Origin: Myxococcales bacterium UBA5297
Lineage (GTDB): Bacteria; Myxococcota; Myxococcia; Myxococcales; UBA5297
Length of the DNA: 7,462 bases
Assembly: GCA_002408385.1 (NCBI GenBank)
Contig: DHSB01000025.1
Coordinates: 1 to 7,462, forward strand
Direction of reading: 5' to 3'
Shown: piece after piece, positions 1 through 4,556 of the stretch
Layout of the letters: each line of letters starts with the position of its first letter
Position numbering within the stretch: position 1 is the first letter of the stretch
The notes under the pieces: model-generated
Database searches by the model: none
What the model saw: only the letters and a program-made list of their open reading frames with translations
What the model was told of the DNA's origin: nothing
Translations under genes and position numbers: made by a program

Positions 1-270
1 CGCCTCCTCAACGACCTGCGGCAACTCGGTCGGCGGCGAGGGCCCCTGCGTCTTCTTCTTCTTCGCCCGCGACCGACGCTGGCGCTCTGCCTCCGCGTTT
101 CTCGACTTCACGAGATTCGCCGCACGCCGCTCCCGGGCCAGCGCCTTCCTGCGGCTCGCGCGACACGCGGCGCAGCAGCACTTCTGATGAGCGGCCGCTG
201 AGGCGGCCGGCAGGTACTTGCGTCCGCAGACCACGCAGATCTTCCGCTTGTCTTCTCGCTTCGCGCCCAT
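1..270 (-). CDS. Small basic Cys-cluster (putative zinc-binding) protein, 3' end outside window
   Basis: The minus-strand frame starting at ATG 270-268 stays open for 90 codons to the window edge, so only the 5' part is visible. The peptide begins MGAKREDKRKICVVCGRKYL. Cysteines lie at residues 12, 15, 31, 32, 33 and 36, with His28, giving a CxxC...HxxCCCxxC layout suited to binding one Zn ion in a small zinc-ribbon or treble-clef fold. After about residue 37 it becomes strongly basic, with repeated Arg/Lys and a KKKK run near 70-73, then a Pro/Glu tail. A weak AGGG precedes the start. From memory, small proteins of this style occur near insertion sequences in deltaproteobacteria, but no transposase is visible here. 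A role in nucleic-acid binding is inference. A longer frame (301-8, minus) overlaps it but is Arg/Gly/Glu-rich and motif-free, so I prefer this frame. Confidence 0.6.
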   Translation of the reverse strand, partial: MGAKREDKRKICVVCGRKYLPAASAAAHQKCCCAACRASRRKALARERRAANLVKSRNAEAERQRRSRAKKKKTQGPSPPTELPQVVEEA

Positions 271-342
271 CCCTGGACGCTCGCTCGCCCGGCAACCCCA
301 CGCGAATTGGGCGCCGCGCTGATCGACTCCGCCTCAGGTCGC

Positions 343-373
343 GGTGGATCCTGTCGCCGCCGTTAGGTGGATC
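343..373. repeat. Direct repeat GGTGGATC x2 in divergent intergenic region
   Basis: The octamer GGTGGATC occurs at 343-350 and again at 366-373, start to start 23 bp, about two helical turns. It lies in the 210-bp spacer between the divergent Cys-cluster gene (start at 270) and the PilZ gene (start at 481). Paired regulator half-sites are possible, but two 8-mers alone are weak evidence. I found no convincing -10/-35 pair in this spacer. Confidence 0.2.
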
Positions 374-469
374 TCGGGCTGGCCGGCGCCAAAGCGATGC
401 CTGCTCCCAGCCGCCGAGTGTGCTTCCGAAGGCGCTCCTGAAGTACCCTAGAAGACACCTCGGTTTGCC

Positions 470-476
470 AGGAGGT
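470..476 (+). promoter_or_regulatory. Ribosome binding site AGGAGGT deciding a TTG start
   Basis: AGGAGG at 470-475 (AGGAGGT to 476) is an essentially perfect Shine-Dalgarno core. It lies 5 bases upstream of TTG 481 and supports that codon as the start of the PilZ gene, which has no ATG at its N-terminus. Confidence 0.75.
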
Positions 477-480
477 CTGC

Positions 481-1125
481 TTGCAGAAACTCAAGGTTCT
501 CCAGGACGCGATTGCAGCAGGGCTGCAGAAGGGGGCATTGATCCACGAGAAGACCGGGGCAACGCACCCGGTCGAGGTCCTCGCGGCCGAGGAGGGACGG
601 CTCATCGCCGTCGTCCGCTGTCTCAACGGAGAGCTCGAGCAGATTCAAACGGATGCCAAGGTCAGAGTAGAGCTTCCGCGGGAAGCGTCGGTCATCTTGG
701 TACCGGGACGGGTCAGCGAGCTCAGGCGAACCGCGGAAGCGGCCGAGGTCGAAATCGCCTGCGACGCAGCCGAAGACCGGCAGCGTCGCATGGACGTGCG
801 CATCGATGCCGAGTGCCTCATCCGGCTTGGCGGTGGCGAGGACGTAGAAGAAACCCGCACGGTAAACATCTCGGCCGGTGGAGCCATGGTGGTCAGCGAC
901 AGCAGGGCGAGGGCCGGAGAGATGGTCGATGTGGAGCTCGAACTGGGCGGCGAACTGCTGAAGTGCCGCGCCGAAGTCGTTCGCCGTGGCGTGAAAGTCA
1001 ATGGAGCATCCTCGCGCACCAGCGCTGCCCTCAAGTTCGTCGGACTGAGCGATCAGGACCGGGAGCGGATCGCGCTGTACGTCCTGGGCGTCCAGGCGAA
1101 GGAGAAAGCCAACCGTCGACGCTAG
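481..1125 (+). CDS. PilZ-domain protein, probable c-di-GMP receptor (YcgR-like two-part layout)
   Basis: This is a 214-residue protein starting at TTG 481 with a near-perfect ribosome binding site. Residues 1-95 form an N-terminal region predicted to be mainly beta (for example LIAVVRCLNGELEQI) that could be a YcgR-N-like barrel. The PilZ domain follows at about 98-205. It carries both c-di-GMP binding signatures: R103-MDV-R107 (RxxxR) and N129-I-S-A-G-G134 (the [D/N]xSxxG motif). The end, LSDQDRERIALYVLGVQ, is typical of PilZ C-termini. No signal peptide or membrane segment is seen, so it is cytoplasmic. Proteins of this class change behaviour (motility, exopolysaccharide output, gene expression) on binding c-di-GMP; which output applies here cannot be told. 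It lies 48 bases ahead of the pseudouridine synthase gene and is probably co-transcribed with it. Domain call is firm; the N-terminal domain assignment is inference. Confidence 0.9.
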   Translation: MQKLKVLQDAIAAGLQKGALIHEKTGATHPVEVLAAEEGRLIAVVRCLNGELEQIQTDAKVRVELPREASVILVPGRVSELRRTAEAAEVEIACDAAEDRQRRMDVRIDAECLIRLGGGEDVEETRTVNISAGGAMVVSDSRARAGEMVDVELELGGELLKCRAEVVRRGVKVNGASSRTSAALKFVGLSDQDRERIALYVLGVQAKEKANRRR

Positions 1126-1151
1126 GCGGAGCAGATTCGCCGCGCAGTTAG

Positions 1152-1163
1152 TTGCCCGGGCAA
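1152..1163. promoter_or_regulatory. 12-bp perfect palindrome next to truC ribosome binding site
   Basis: TTGCCCGGGCAA is a perfect 12-bp palindrome in the 48-base gap between the PilZ stop and the truC start. It ends directly against the AAGGAG ribosome binding site. It could be an operator or, as RNA, a short hairpin affecting access to that site. Function is speculative; GC-rich DNA yields such palindromes by chance. Confidence 0.3.
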
Positions 1164-1169
1164 AAGGAG
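1164..1169 (+). promoter_or_regulatory. Ribosome binding site AAGGAG for TTG-started truC
   Basis: AAGGAG at 1164-1169 lies 4 bases ahead of TTG 1174. It is the only good Shine-Dalgarno near the gene's start. The next in-frame candidate, ATG 1204, has only a weak CAGGG ahead of it. Confidence 0.6.
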
Positions 1170-1173
1170 ATGC

Positions 1174-1908
1174 TTGGCGCAAGGTCGCAGTCGATGGTCA
1201 GGGATGCAGCTCGAGGGCGACGTGGATCAGCGAAAGGCGGTTTCTGGATTGGAGATTGTCCATTGCGACGACGCGCTCGCCGTGGTGAACAAGCCTTCGG
1301 GGATGCTCGTGCACCGGGGGTGGGACAACGACCGGGTCGTCGCCATGACGCTCCTGCGCGACCAAATTGGACGCTACGTCTTCCCGGTACACCGCCTTGA
1401 CCGCGGCACCAGCGGTGCGCTCGTCTTCGCGTTGAGCTCCGAGGTCGCGCGGACGCTCAGCGCCGCCTTCGAGCAGGGGCGAGTCGCCAAGCGCTATGTC
1501 GCGCTGGTTCGTGGCGTGCCGCCGGACGAGGGCACAATCGACTCCCCGGTTCCAAGGAGCGAAGGCGGCGCCCGCGTCCCTGCGGTTACCGAGTACCGGC
1601 GGCTGTTCGTCTTTGGGAGGTTCTCGATTGTCGAGGCCCGCCCGCTTACCGGCCGGCTGCACCAGGTGCGGCGCCACCTAAAGCATCTCGGCCACCCGAT
1701 AATCGGCGATGTGAACTACGGGCGCGGCGAGCTGAATCGCCTATTTCGTGCCGACTACGGACTGCATCGGCTCGCGCTGCATGCGCTCGAGCTGCAATTC
1801 GAGCACCCTGCGACCGGTCAGCCGCTTGGCCTTGCGGCTTCGCTCCCTGGCGACCTGCGAGAGCCTCTCGAGCGCATGGGCGTACCTGTCGCAAGCCTGT
1901 TCGGCTGA
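1174..1908 (+). CDS. truC: tRNA pseudouridine synthase, TruC type (RluA family)
   Basis: This 244-residue protein would convert a uridine in tRNA to pseudouridine; in E. coli TruC acts on U65 of the acceptor/T-arm. RluA-family landmarks appear in order: VNKPSG at 38-43, the catalytic block HRLDRGTSG at 73-81 with nucleophile Asp76, FEQGRVAKRYVALVRG at 99-114, PLTGRLHQVRRHLKHLGHP at 157-175 and IIGD at 176-179. VNKPSGMLVHR followed by a DQIGRYVFPVHRLDR block is close to E. coli TruC as I recall it, which favours TruC over RluA, RluC or RluD. There is no N-terminal S4 domain, as in TruC. TTG 1174 is chosen for its ribosome binding site and adds about 23 residues before the family's usual N-terminus; ATG 1204 is the alternative. 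It lies downstream of the PilZ gene in the same direction. It should be cytoplasmic and active, with no missing catalytic residue. Confidence 0.92.
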   Translation: MAQGRSRWSGMQLEGDVDQRKAVSGLEIVHCDDALAVVNKPSGMLVHRGWDNDRVVAMTLLRDQIGRYVFPVHRLDRGTSGALVFALSSEVARTLSAAFEQGRVAKRYVALVRGVPPDEGTIDSPVPRSEGGARVPAVTEYRRLFVFGRFSIVEARPLTGRLHQVRRHLKHLGHPIIGDVNYGRGELNRLFRADYGLHRLALHALELQFEHPATGQPLGLAASLPGDLREPLERMGVPVASLFG

Positions 1909-1970
1909 CGGTCGGCTTCGTTCCCGAACGCTCCGAATGAGCGCTGGCACGAGCCTTCGGTCGCTCGCCG

Positions 1971-1991
1971 AAAAAGCTCCGATGACGGAGC
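1971..1991 (-). terminator. Intrinsic terminator on the minus strand
   Basis: Read on the minus strand, GCTCCG (1991-1986) pairs perfectly with CGGAGC (1981-1976) across a 4-base TCAT loop and is followed at once by TTTTT (1975-1971). A 6-bp GC-rich stem with a tetraloop and T-tract is a standard Rho-independent terminator. It would stop minus-strand transcripts such as that of the lipoprotein gene, whose stop codon is about 330 bases upstream. On the plus strand the hairpin is followed by ATTGT only, so it would terminate truC transcripts poorly. Confidence 0.65.
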
Positions 1992-2136
1992 ATTGTCGCG
2001 CCCGATGAGCCCGCGGTTCGCGGTCGGAAACAGCCGGGGGTTGCACCACCACGGGCAGCGGGCCGTTCGGCGCCCCCTCGGTCCGTGCGAGCGCCGGAAG
2101 TCCTTCCGGTCCTGTCCAAGCGAATTTGACTCGATC

Positions 2137-2187
2137 GGTCATCCCGAGCGTCGCGGCGACCAAGGGAGCCCGGGAGTCGAAGGACCC
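2137..2187 (-). repeat. REP-like dispersed repeat (degenerate)
   Basis: Read on the minus strand it begins GGGTCCTTCGACTCCC and ends CTCGGGATGACC. This resembles the widespread intergenic repeat of the form GGTCCTTCGACTCC...GCTCAGGATGAC that recurs in many GC-rich genomes (recognised from memory, not searched). GGTC at 2137-2140 and GACC at 2183-2186 give it complementary ends, and GTCGC-G-GCGAC lies inside (2150-2160). Copies elsewhere in the genome cannot be seen from this window. Confidence 0.45.
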
Positions 2188-2230
2188 GCGGCTTCGCCTC
2201 TCAGGTCGGATTTGGACAGAGATACCGCTG

Positions 2231-2256
2231 CCGATCCCTGCGAAAGCGCGGAATGA
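2231..2256. repeat. Second REP-like fragment
   Basis: GATCCCTGCGAAAGCG at 2233-2248, followed by CGGAATGA, resembles the common repeat core GGATCCCTGCGAAAGC...GGGATGAC. The palindromic arms are degenerate here (CCTGCG against CGCGG). It lies about 45 bases from the first REP-like stretch. The call rests on remembered resemblance only. Confidence 0.3.
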
Positions 2257-2318
2257 ACTTCGCGGAGCCCCGAGTCGCGTTCCGAAGAGCGCTCTTGGCT
2301 CTCGGCGGTGAATAGGCT

Positions 2319-2960
2319 CTAGGCCGAGCCGGGGTCGCGAATGCAGATTCGACCGACAAAAGCGATATCGGCGCAAATTGGAAGCTGAGACCCGCAGTCA
2401 TCGGCGGTCACGCACGGTCCCGAGCAGTAGAGAACATCGCCAGGGCCCTCGAGACAGACGGCGCTCTCACAGTCGTTCTCATCGGAGCAGCGATCGACCC
2501 CGTTGACTCCGGTTCCCCGCTCGCCAATGACGCACAAGCAGCCGGTGCTTTCGTCACATTCACAGCGCTCCGAGGGAATGCAGTCCGAGTTGAAGCTGCA
2601 TGGGTCGAAGGTGCTCTGTCCCGAGCCGGCGTCGAAGCCCGCGTCGAAGCCGTCACCCGCGTCGAAACTGTCCCCCGCGTCGAATTCGTCACCGGCGTCG
2701 AATTCGTCACCCGCGTCGAATTCGTCACCCGCGTCGAATTCGTCACCCGCGTCGAATTCGTCACCCGCGTCGAAACCGTCACCCGCGTCGAAACCGTCCC
2801 CCGCGTCCAATTCGTCGCCGGCGTCCGAACTGGCGCCGGCGTCCGAAAGCGCTGCCGCGTCGACGGCGGTGCCTGCATCGCCCCCGTCGTCGTTTTTGGC
2901 ACCGCAGCGCACCAGCAGGAGCGATGCTACGACGGCGAGAGTGAGAGCGAGCTTCTTCAT
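2319..2960 (-). CDS. Cys-rich lipoprotein with DAGDEF tandem-repeat stalk
   Basis: This 213-residue exported protein has not been assigned to a named family. Residues 1-18 are a Sec-type signal (MKK then LALTLAVVASLLLV). Cys19 is a probable lipidation site, though Arg18 at -1 is atypical for a lipobox; Gly20 at +2 would not retain it in the inner membrane by the E. coli rule. Residues 24-45 are Asp/Ala-rich. Residues 46-105 hold ten DAGDxF/L hexapeptides, five of them exactly DAGDEF, forming a very acidic low-complexity stalk. Residues 118-213 contain 14 cysteines, an even number compatible with seven disulfides. The last part follows C179-x3-C183-x5-C189-x6-C196, then GRIC206IR. AAAGGT (2975-2970) serves as ribosome binding site 9 bases before ATG 2960. 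It is divergent from the VWA gene. A surface-exposed, outer-membrane anchored role is inferred. Many myxobacterial lipoproteins share this Cys-rich style without known function. Confidence 0.82.
   Translation of the reverse strand: MKKLALTLAVVASLLLVRCGAKNDDGGDAGTAVDAAALSDAGASSDAGDELDAGDGFDAGDGFDAGDEFDAGDEFDAGDEFDAGDEFDAGDEFDAGDSFDAGDGFDAGFDAGSGQSTFDPCSFNSDCIPSERCECDESTGCLCVIGERGTGVNGVDRCSDENDCESAVCLEGPGDVLYCSGPCVTADDCGSQLPICADIAFVGRICIRDPGSA
2646..2825 (-). repeat. 18-bp in-frame tandem repeat array (10 units, DAGDxF/L)
   Basis: Ten 18-bp units encode the hexapeptide DAGDxF/L, with partial units beyond. The copies GTCACCCGCGTCGAATTC at 2706-2723, 2724-2741 and 2742-2759 (plus-strand reading) are identical. 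The preceding unit (2688-2705) differs by one base, and the next two (2760-2777, 2778-2795) are identical to each other and end ACC instead of TTC. Five GAATTC sites recur at 18-bp intervals from 2682. Units near the edges are more diverged. Copy number can change without breaking the frame. Confidence 0.95.
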
Positions 2961-2993
2961 GGACGGAGCACCTTTCGGCAGTTACGAACTCTG

Positions 2994-3022
2994 TTCATAG
3001 CCGACCGAGCATAGGGCCGCAA
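2994..3022 (-). promoter_or_regulatory. Candidate promoter for the Cys-rich lipoprotein gene
   Basis: On the minus strand, TTGCGG (3022-3017) and TATGAA (2999-2994) are separated by 17 bases, matching the housekeeping sigma consensus at 3/6 and 4/6 positions. Predicted transcription start is near 2987, leaving a 5' leader of about 27 bases that includes the AAAGGT ribosome binding site. Matches are modest, so this is tentative. Confidence 0.3.
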
Positions 3023-3033
3023 TGCTGGCAGGG

Positions 3034-3047
3034 TGGCCGGCCGGCCA
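3034..3047. promoter_or_regulatory. 14-bp perfect palindrome between divergent promoters
   Basis: TGGCCGGCCGGCCA is a perfect 14-bp palindrome. It lies between the candidate -35 boxes of the two divergent genes (3022 on the minus strand and 3079 on the plus strand). The placement fits a shared operator, but a run of GGCC units is also easily produced in GC-rich DNA. Confidence 0.3.
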
Positions 3048-3078
3048 AGGGGCGTTGAAGCGGGCGGCCTGCGTGTCT

Positions 3079-3108
3079 TTGGCAGAGCAGGAGGTGAGCG
3101 TTCATAAT
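3079..3108 (+). promoter_or_regulatory. Candidate sigma70-type promoter for the VWA gene
   Basis: TTGGCA (3079-3084) and CATAAT (3103-3108) each match the housekeeping consensus at 5 of 6 positions, with an 18-base spacer. Predicted transcription start is near 3115, giving a leader of about 74 bases before ATG 3189. It stands out as a locally AT-richer box in a GC-rich spacer. Confidence 0.5.
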
Positions 3109-3188
3109 CGTGCGTGGGACTGGCGGGACGTGGGTGAGCCCTCGCTTCGCCACTGTCCGACCCTAGCCTGAGAAGTCGAGGTGCCCTG

Positions 3189-4484
3189 ATGGCTCGCTCC
3201 AACGCCCCAGCCCGAATCGGCCTGTCGATGCTCCTTCTCTGCGCCACGTCGGTCGGCTGTGATTGCGGCGGCGCTCCCGAAGGCGTGATCGATTCTTGTG
3301 AAAGCCAACTGCGCCTGCCGCCGTCCGTTTCGACCGACATCCTCTTCGTCATCGACAACTCACGGTCCATGCGCGAGGAGCAGGAGAAGGTCATCGCCCA
3401 GCTCCAGACCTTCGTCTCGACGCTCGCCGCCGGACCGGTCGCCAACGATTTCCAGATCGGCGTGGTCACCACCGGCATCAGCCAGTACGCAACGACCTGC
3501 GACGGCCGGACGACCGATCTCCTGGAGTTCCCCGCCGAAAGTGGACGCCTGCAGCGCGGAGGCCTCCCGGCGACCGACGGCCCGGTCCTTTCCTCTGGCG
3601 ACCTCGAGACGATGGGCGATGCCTGGCTCGACAAGGTGAGAGCGCTGCTCGACCAGGGGACCGACGGCTCGGGACAGGAGATGGGGCTCGAGGCGGCGCG
3701 GCGCGCGGTTTCCGACCCGTTGATCTCGACGCCTCCGAGCGCAGAGCCACCGGGCAACCAAGGGTTCTTGCGCCCGGGCTCGCGCCTGCTCGTCGTCATC
3801 CTCTCGGACGAGGACGACTGCTCGGCGCCGACCCCCGAGACTCTCCTCATCGAGCCGACCTGCGGTCGGAGCTGCGCGAGCGACGCGGACTGCGGTGGCG
3901 AGGGCAATTACTGCGTGTTGCGGGATTCGTTCTCGCCGGCCTTGGGACGAGCTTGCGTGCGCAACGTCTGCGAGGTCCCGGAGGGCCGGGAGGCACTGAT
4001 TCCTGTTCAGAGCTATGTCGATTTCTTCAAGTCGATGGACGACGGCGCCGGCGCTGGCCGGCAGCGCGAGGTCTTCCTCGCGGTCATCGGCGCGGTCGGT
4101 GAGGATCGCCAGCCGGCCCGATGCCGTGGCGACGCCGACGAGGCCTATGGCGTAGCCGTGCGCTACAAAGCAGCGGTCGACGGGATGGGGGAGTACGGGC
4201 TCATCGACTCGATCTGCAAAGATGACTACGCGGACACGCTGCGCGGCATCGCCGAGCTCGTGAGCGCGCCCCACACGCTCGATCTGCCGCAGAGCCCGCC
4301 GGACGGGCACTTGCTGGTAGTCGAGCTTTCGCGCGAGAGCGGCCAGCGGCTCACCTGCAAGATGGACGACGGGTTTGACTTCGAGCCGGCGACCGCCACG
4401 ACCCGAGCGCGGGTGACGCTCACCGGCGAGTGCCGTCTGCGAATGGGCGACTCGATCACGCTCAAGGTCGCCTGCGCGGGCTGA
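3189..4484 (+). CDS. Secreted VWA-domain protein, probable lipoprotein, with Cys-rich insert
   Basis: This 431-residue protein starts at ATG 3189 with GAGGTG 5 bases upstream. Residues 7-23 are a signal sequence (ARIGLSMLLLCATSVG). Cys24 is a likely lipidation site (SVGC; Ser at -3 is not ideal), followed by Asp25 at +2. The VWA domain begins at DILFVIDNSRSM, with a MIDAS motif D56-x-S58-x-S60. GTDGSGQEMGLEAA at 157-170 probably gives the MIDAS Thr158, and VVILSDEDD at 202-210 the MIDAS Asp207, so metal-dependent ligand binding looks intact. A Cys-rich segment (about 225-261) is inserted after this strand, with C225-x3-C229-x5-C235-x6-C242 and GRAC256VR, matching a motif in the divergent lipoprotein. 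The domain resumes around REVFLAVIGAV (293-303). A beta-rich tail (about 362-431) has paired Cys390/Cys415. The partner and process are unknown; adhesion or surface assembly is inference. Confidence 0.85.
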   Translation: MARSNAPARIGLSMLLLCATSVGCDCGGAPEGVIDSCESQLRLPPSVSTDILFVIDNSRSMREEQEKVIAQLQTFVSTLAAGPVANDFQIGVVTTGISQYATTCDGRTTDLLEFPAESGRLQRGGLPATDGPVLSSGDLETMGDAWLDKVRALLDQGTDGSGQEMGLEAARRAVSDPLISTPPSAEPPGNQGFLRPGSRLLVVILSDEDDCSAPTPETLLIEPTCGRSCASDADCGGEGNYCVLRDSFSPALGRACVRNVCEVPEGREALIPVQSYVDFFKSMDDGAGAGRQREVFLAVIGAVGEDRQPARCRGDADEAYGVAVRYKAAVDGMGEYGLIDSICKDDYADTLRGIAELVSAPHTLDLPQSPPDGHLLVVELSRESGQRLTCKMDDGFDFEPATATTRARVTLTGECRLRMGDSITLKVACAG

Positions 4485-4495
4485 GCCGACGACCG

Positions 4496-4532
4496 CCGGG
4501 GCCGCCATGGCCGGGTGCTCGTTCAGCCCCGG
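4496..4532. terminator. Candidate bidirectional hairpin between convergent genes
   Basis: In the 72-base gap between the VWA stop and the channel stop, CCGGGGC (4496-4502) is complementary to GCCCCGG (4526-4532), a 7-bp stem with a 23-base loop. An alternative CCGGG/CCCGG hairpin (4511-4532) has a 12-base loop. Neither is followed by a T-tract on either strand, so intrinsic termination is not proven. Confidence 0.3.
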
Positions 4533-4556
4533 GCGCACGCCGCTCCGCCGGTCAAA

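Larger units (their letters stand above)
1909..2318. other. 410-base region without a convincing gene
   Basis: Between the truC stop and the lipoprotein stop I see no frame with protein-like composition or a ribosome binding site. The minus-strand frames through it are Arg/Pro/Ser-rich continuations of truC antisense. It contains a small hairpin just after truC (CGCTC/GAGCG, 1929-1943), a good minus-strand intrinsic terminator (1971-1991) and two stretches resembling degenerate REP-type dispersed repeats (2137-2187 and 2231-2256). An 8-bp inverted repeat, CTGTCCAA at 2112-2119 and TTGGACAG at 2212-2219, encloses the first repeat. An AAGAGCGCTCTT palindrome lies at 2285-2296. Confidence 0.6.

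Noticed and set aside
8..301. 97-aa minus-strand frame at the left edge
   Set aside because: It is Arg/Gly/Glu-rich without motifs. The other minus-strand frame over the same bases has a structured Cys cluster and a better protein composition.
448..1182. 244-aa minus-strand frame antisense to the PilZ gene
   Set aside because: The PilZ frame has both family motifs and a strong ribosome binding site. The antisense frame is open because of GC-biased third positions and shows no motif.
1929..1943. CGCTC/GAGCG hairpin just after truC as a truC terminator
   Set aside because: It has only a 5-bp stem and no T-tract on the plus strand.
2297..2330. Hairpins around the lipoprotein stop (CTCGGC/GCCGAG, GGCTC/GAGCC) as its terminator
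   Set aside because: The stems overlap the coding end and no T-tract follows on the minus strand. The terminator at 1971-1991 is much better formed.
1741..2376. 211-aa minus-strand frame over the truC end and the intergenic gap
   Set aside because: Half is antisense to conserved truC sequence, and the rest crosses the REP-like repeats and the terminator. No start signal or motif is seen.
2646..2825. CRISPR array
   Set aside because: The repeats are contiguous 18-bp coding units with no unique spacers and lie within an exported protein gene.
2408..3000. Long frames on both strands with TRVTNS, PASNSS or RRIRHP repeats
   Set aside because: They are by-products of the 18-bp in-frame tandem repeat, which has no stop in any frame. 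Only the minus-strand frame has a signal peptide and a Cys-rich domain.
2957..3907. 316-aa minus-strand frame over the spacer and the VWA gene
   Set aside because: It is antisense to a well-supported VWA domain and has a Ser/Arg/Pro-rich composition without motifs.
3360..4538. 392-aa minus-strand frame antisense to the VWA gene
   Set aside because: Although long, it mirrors codon positions of the VWA gene and shows no domain, ribosome binding site or signal.
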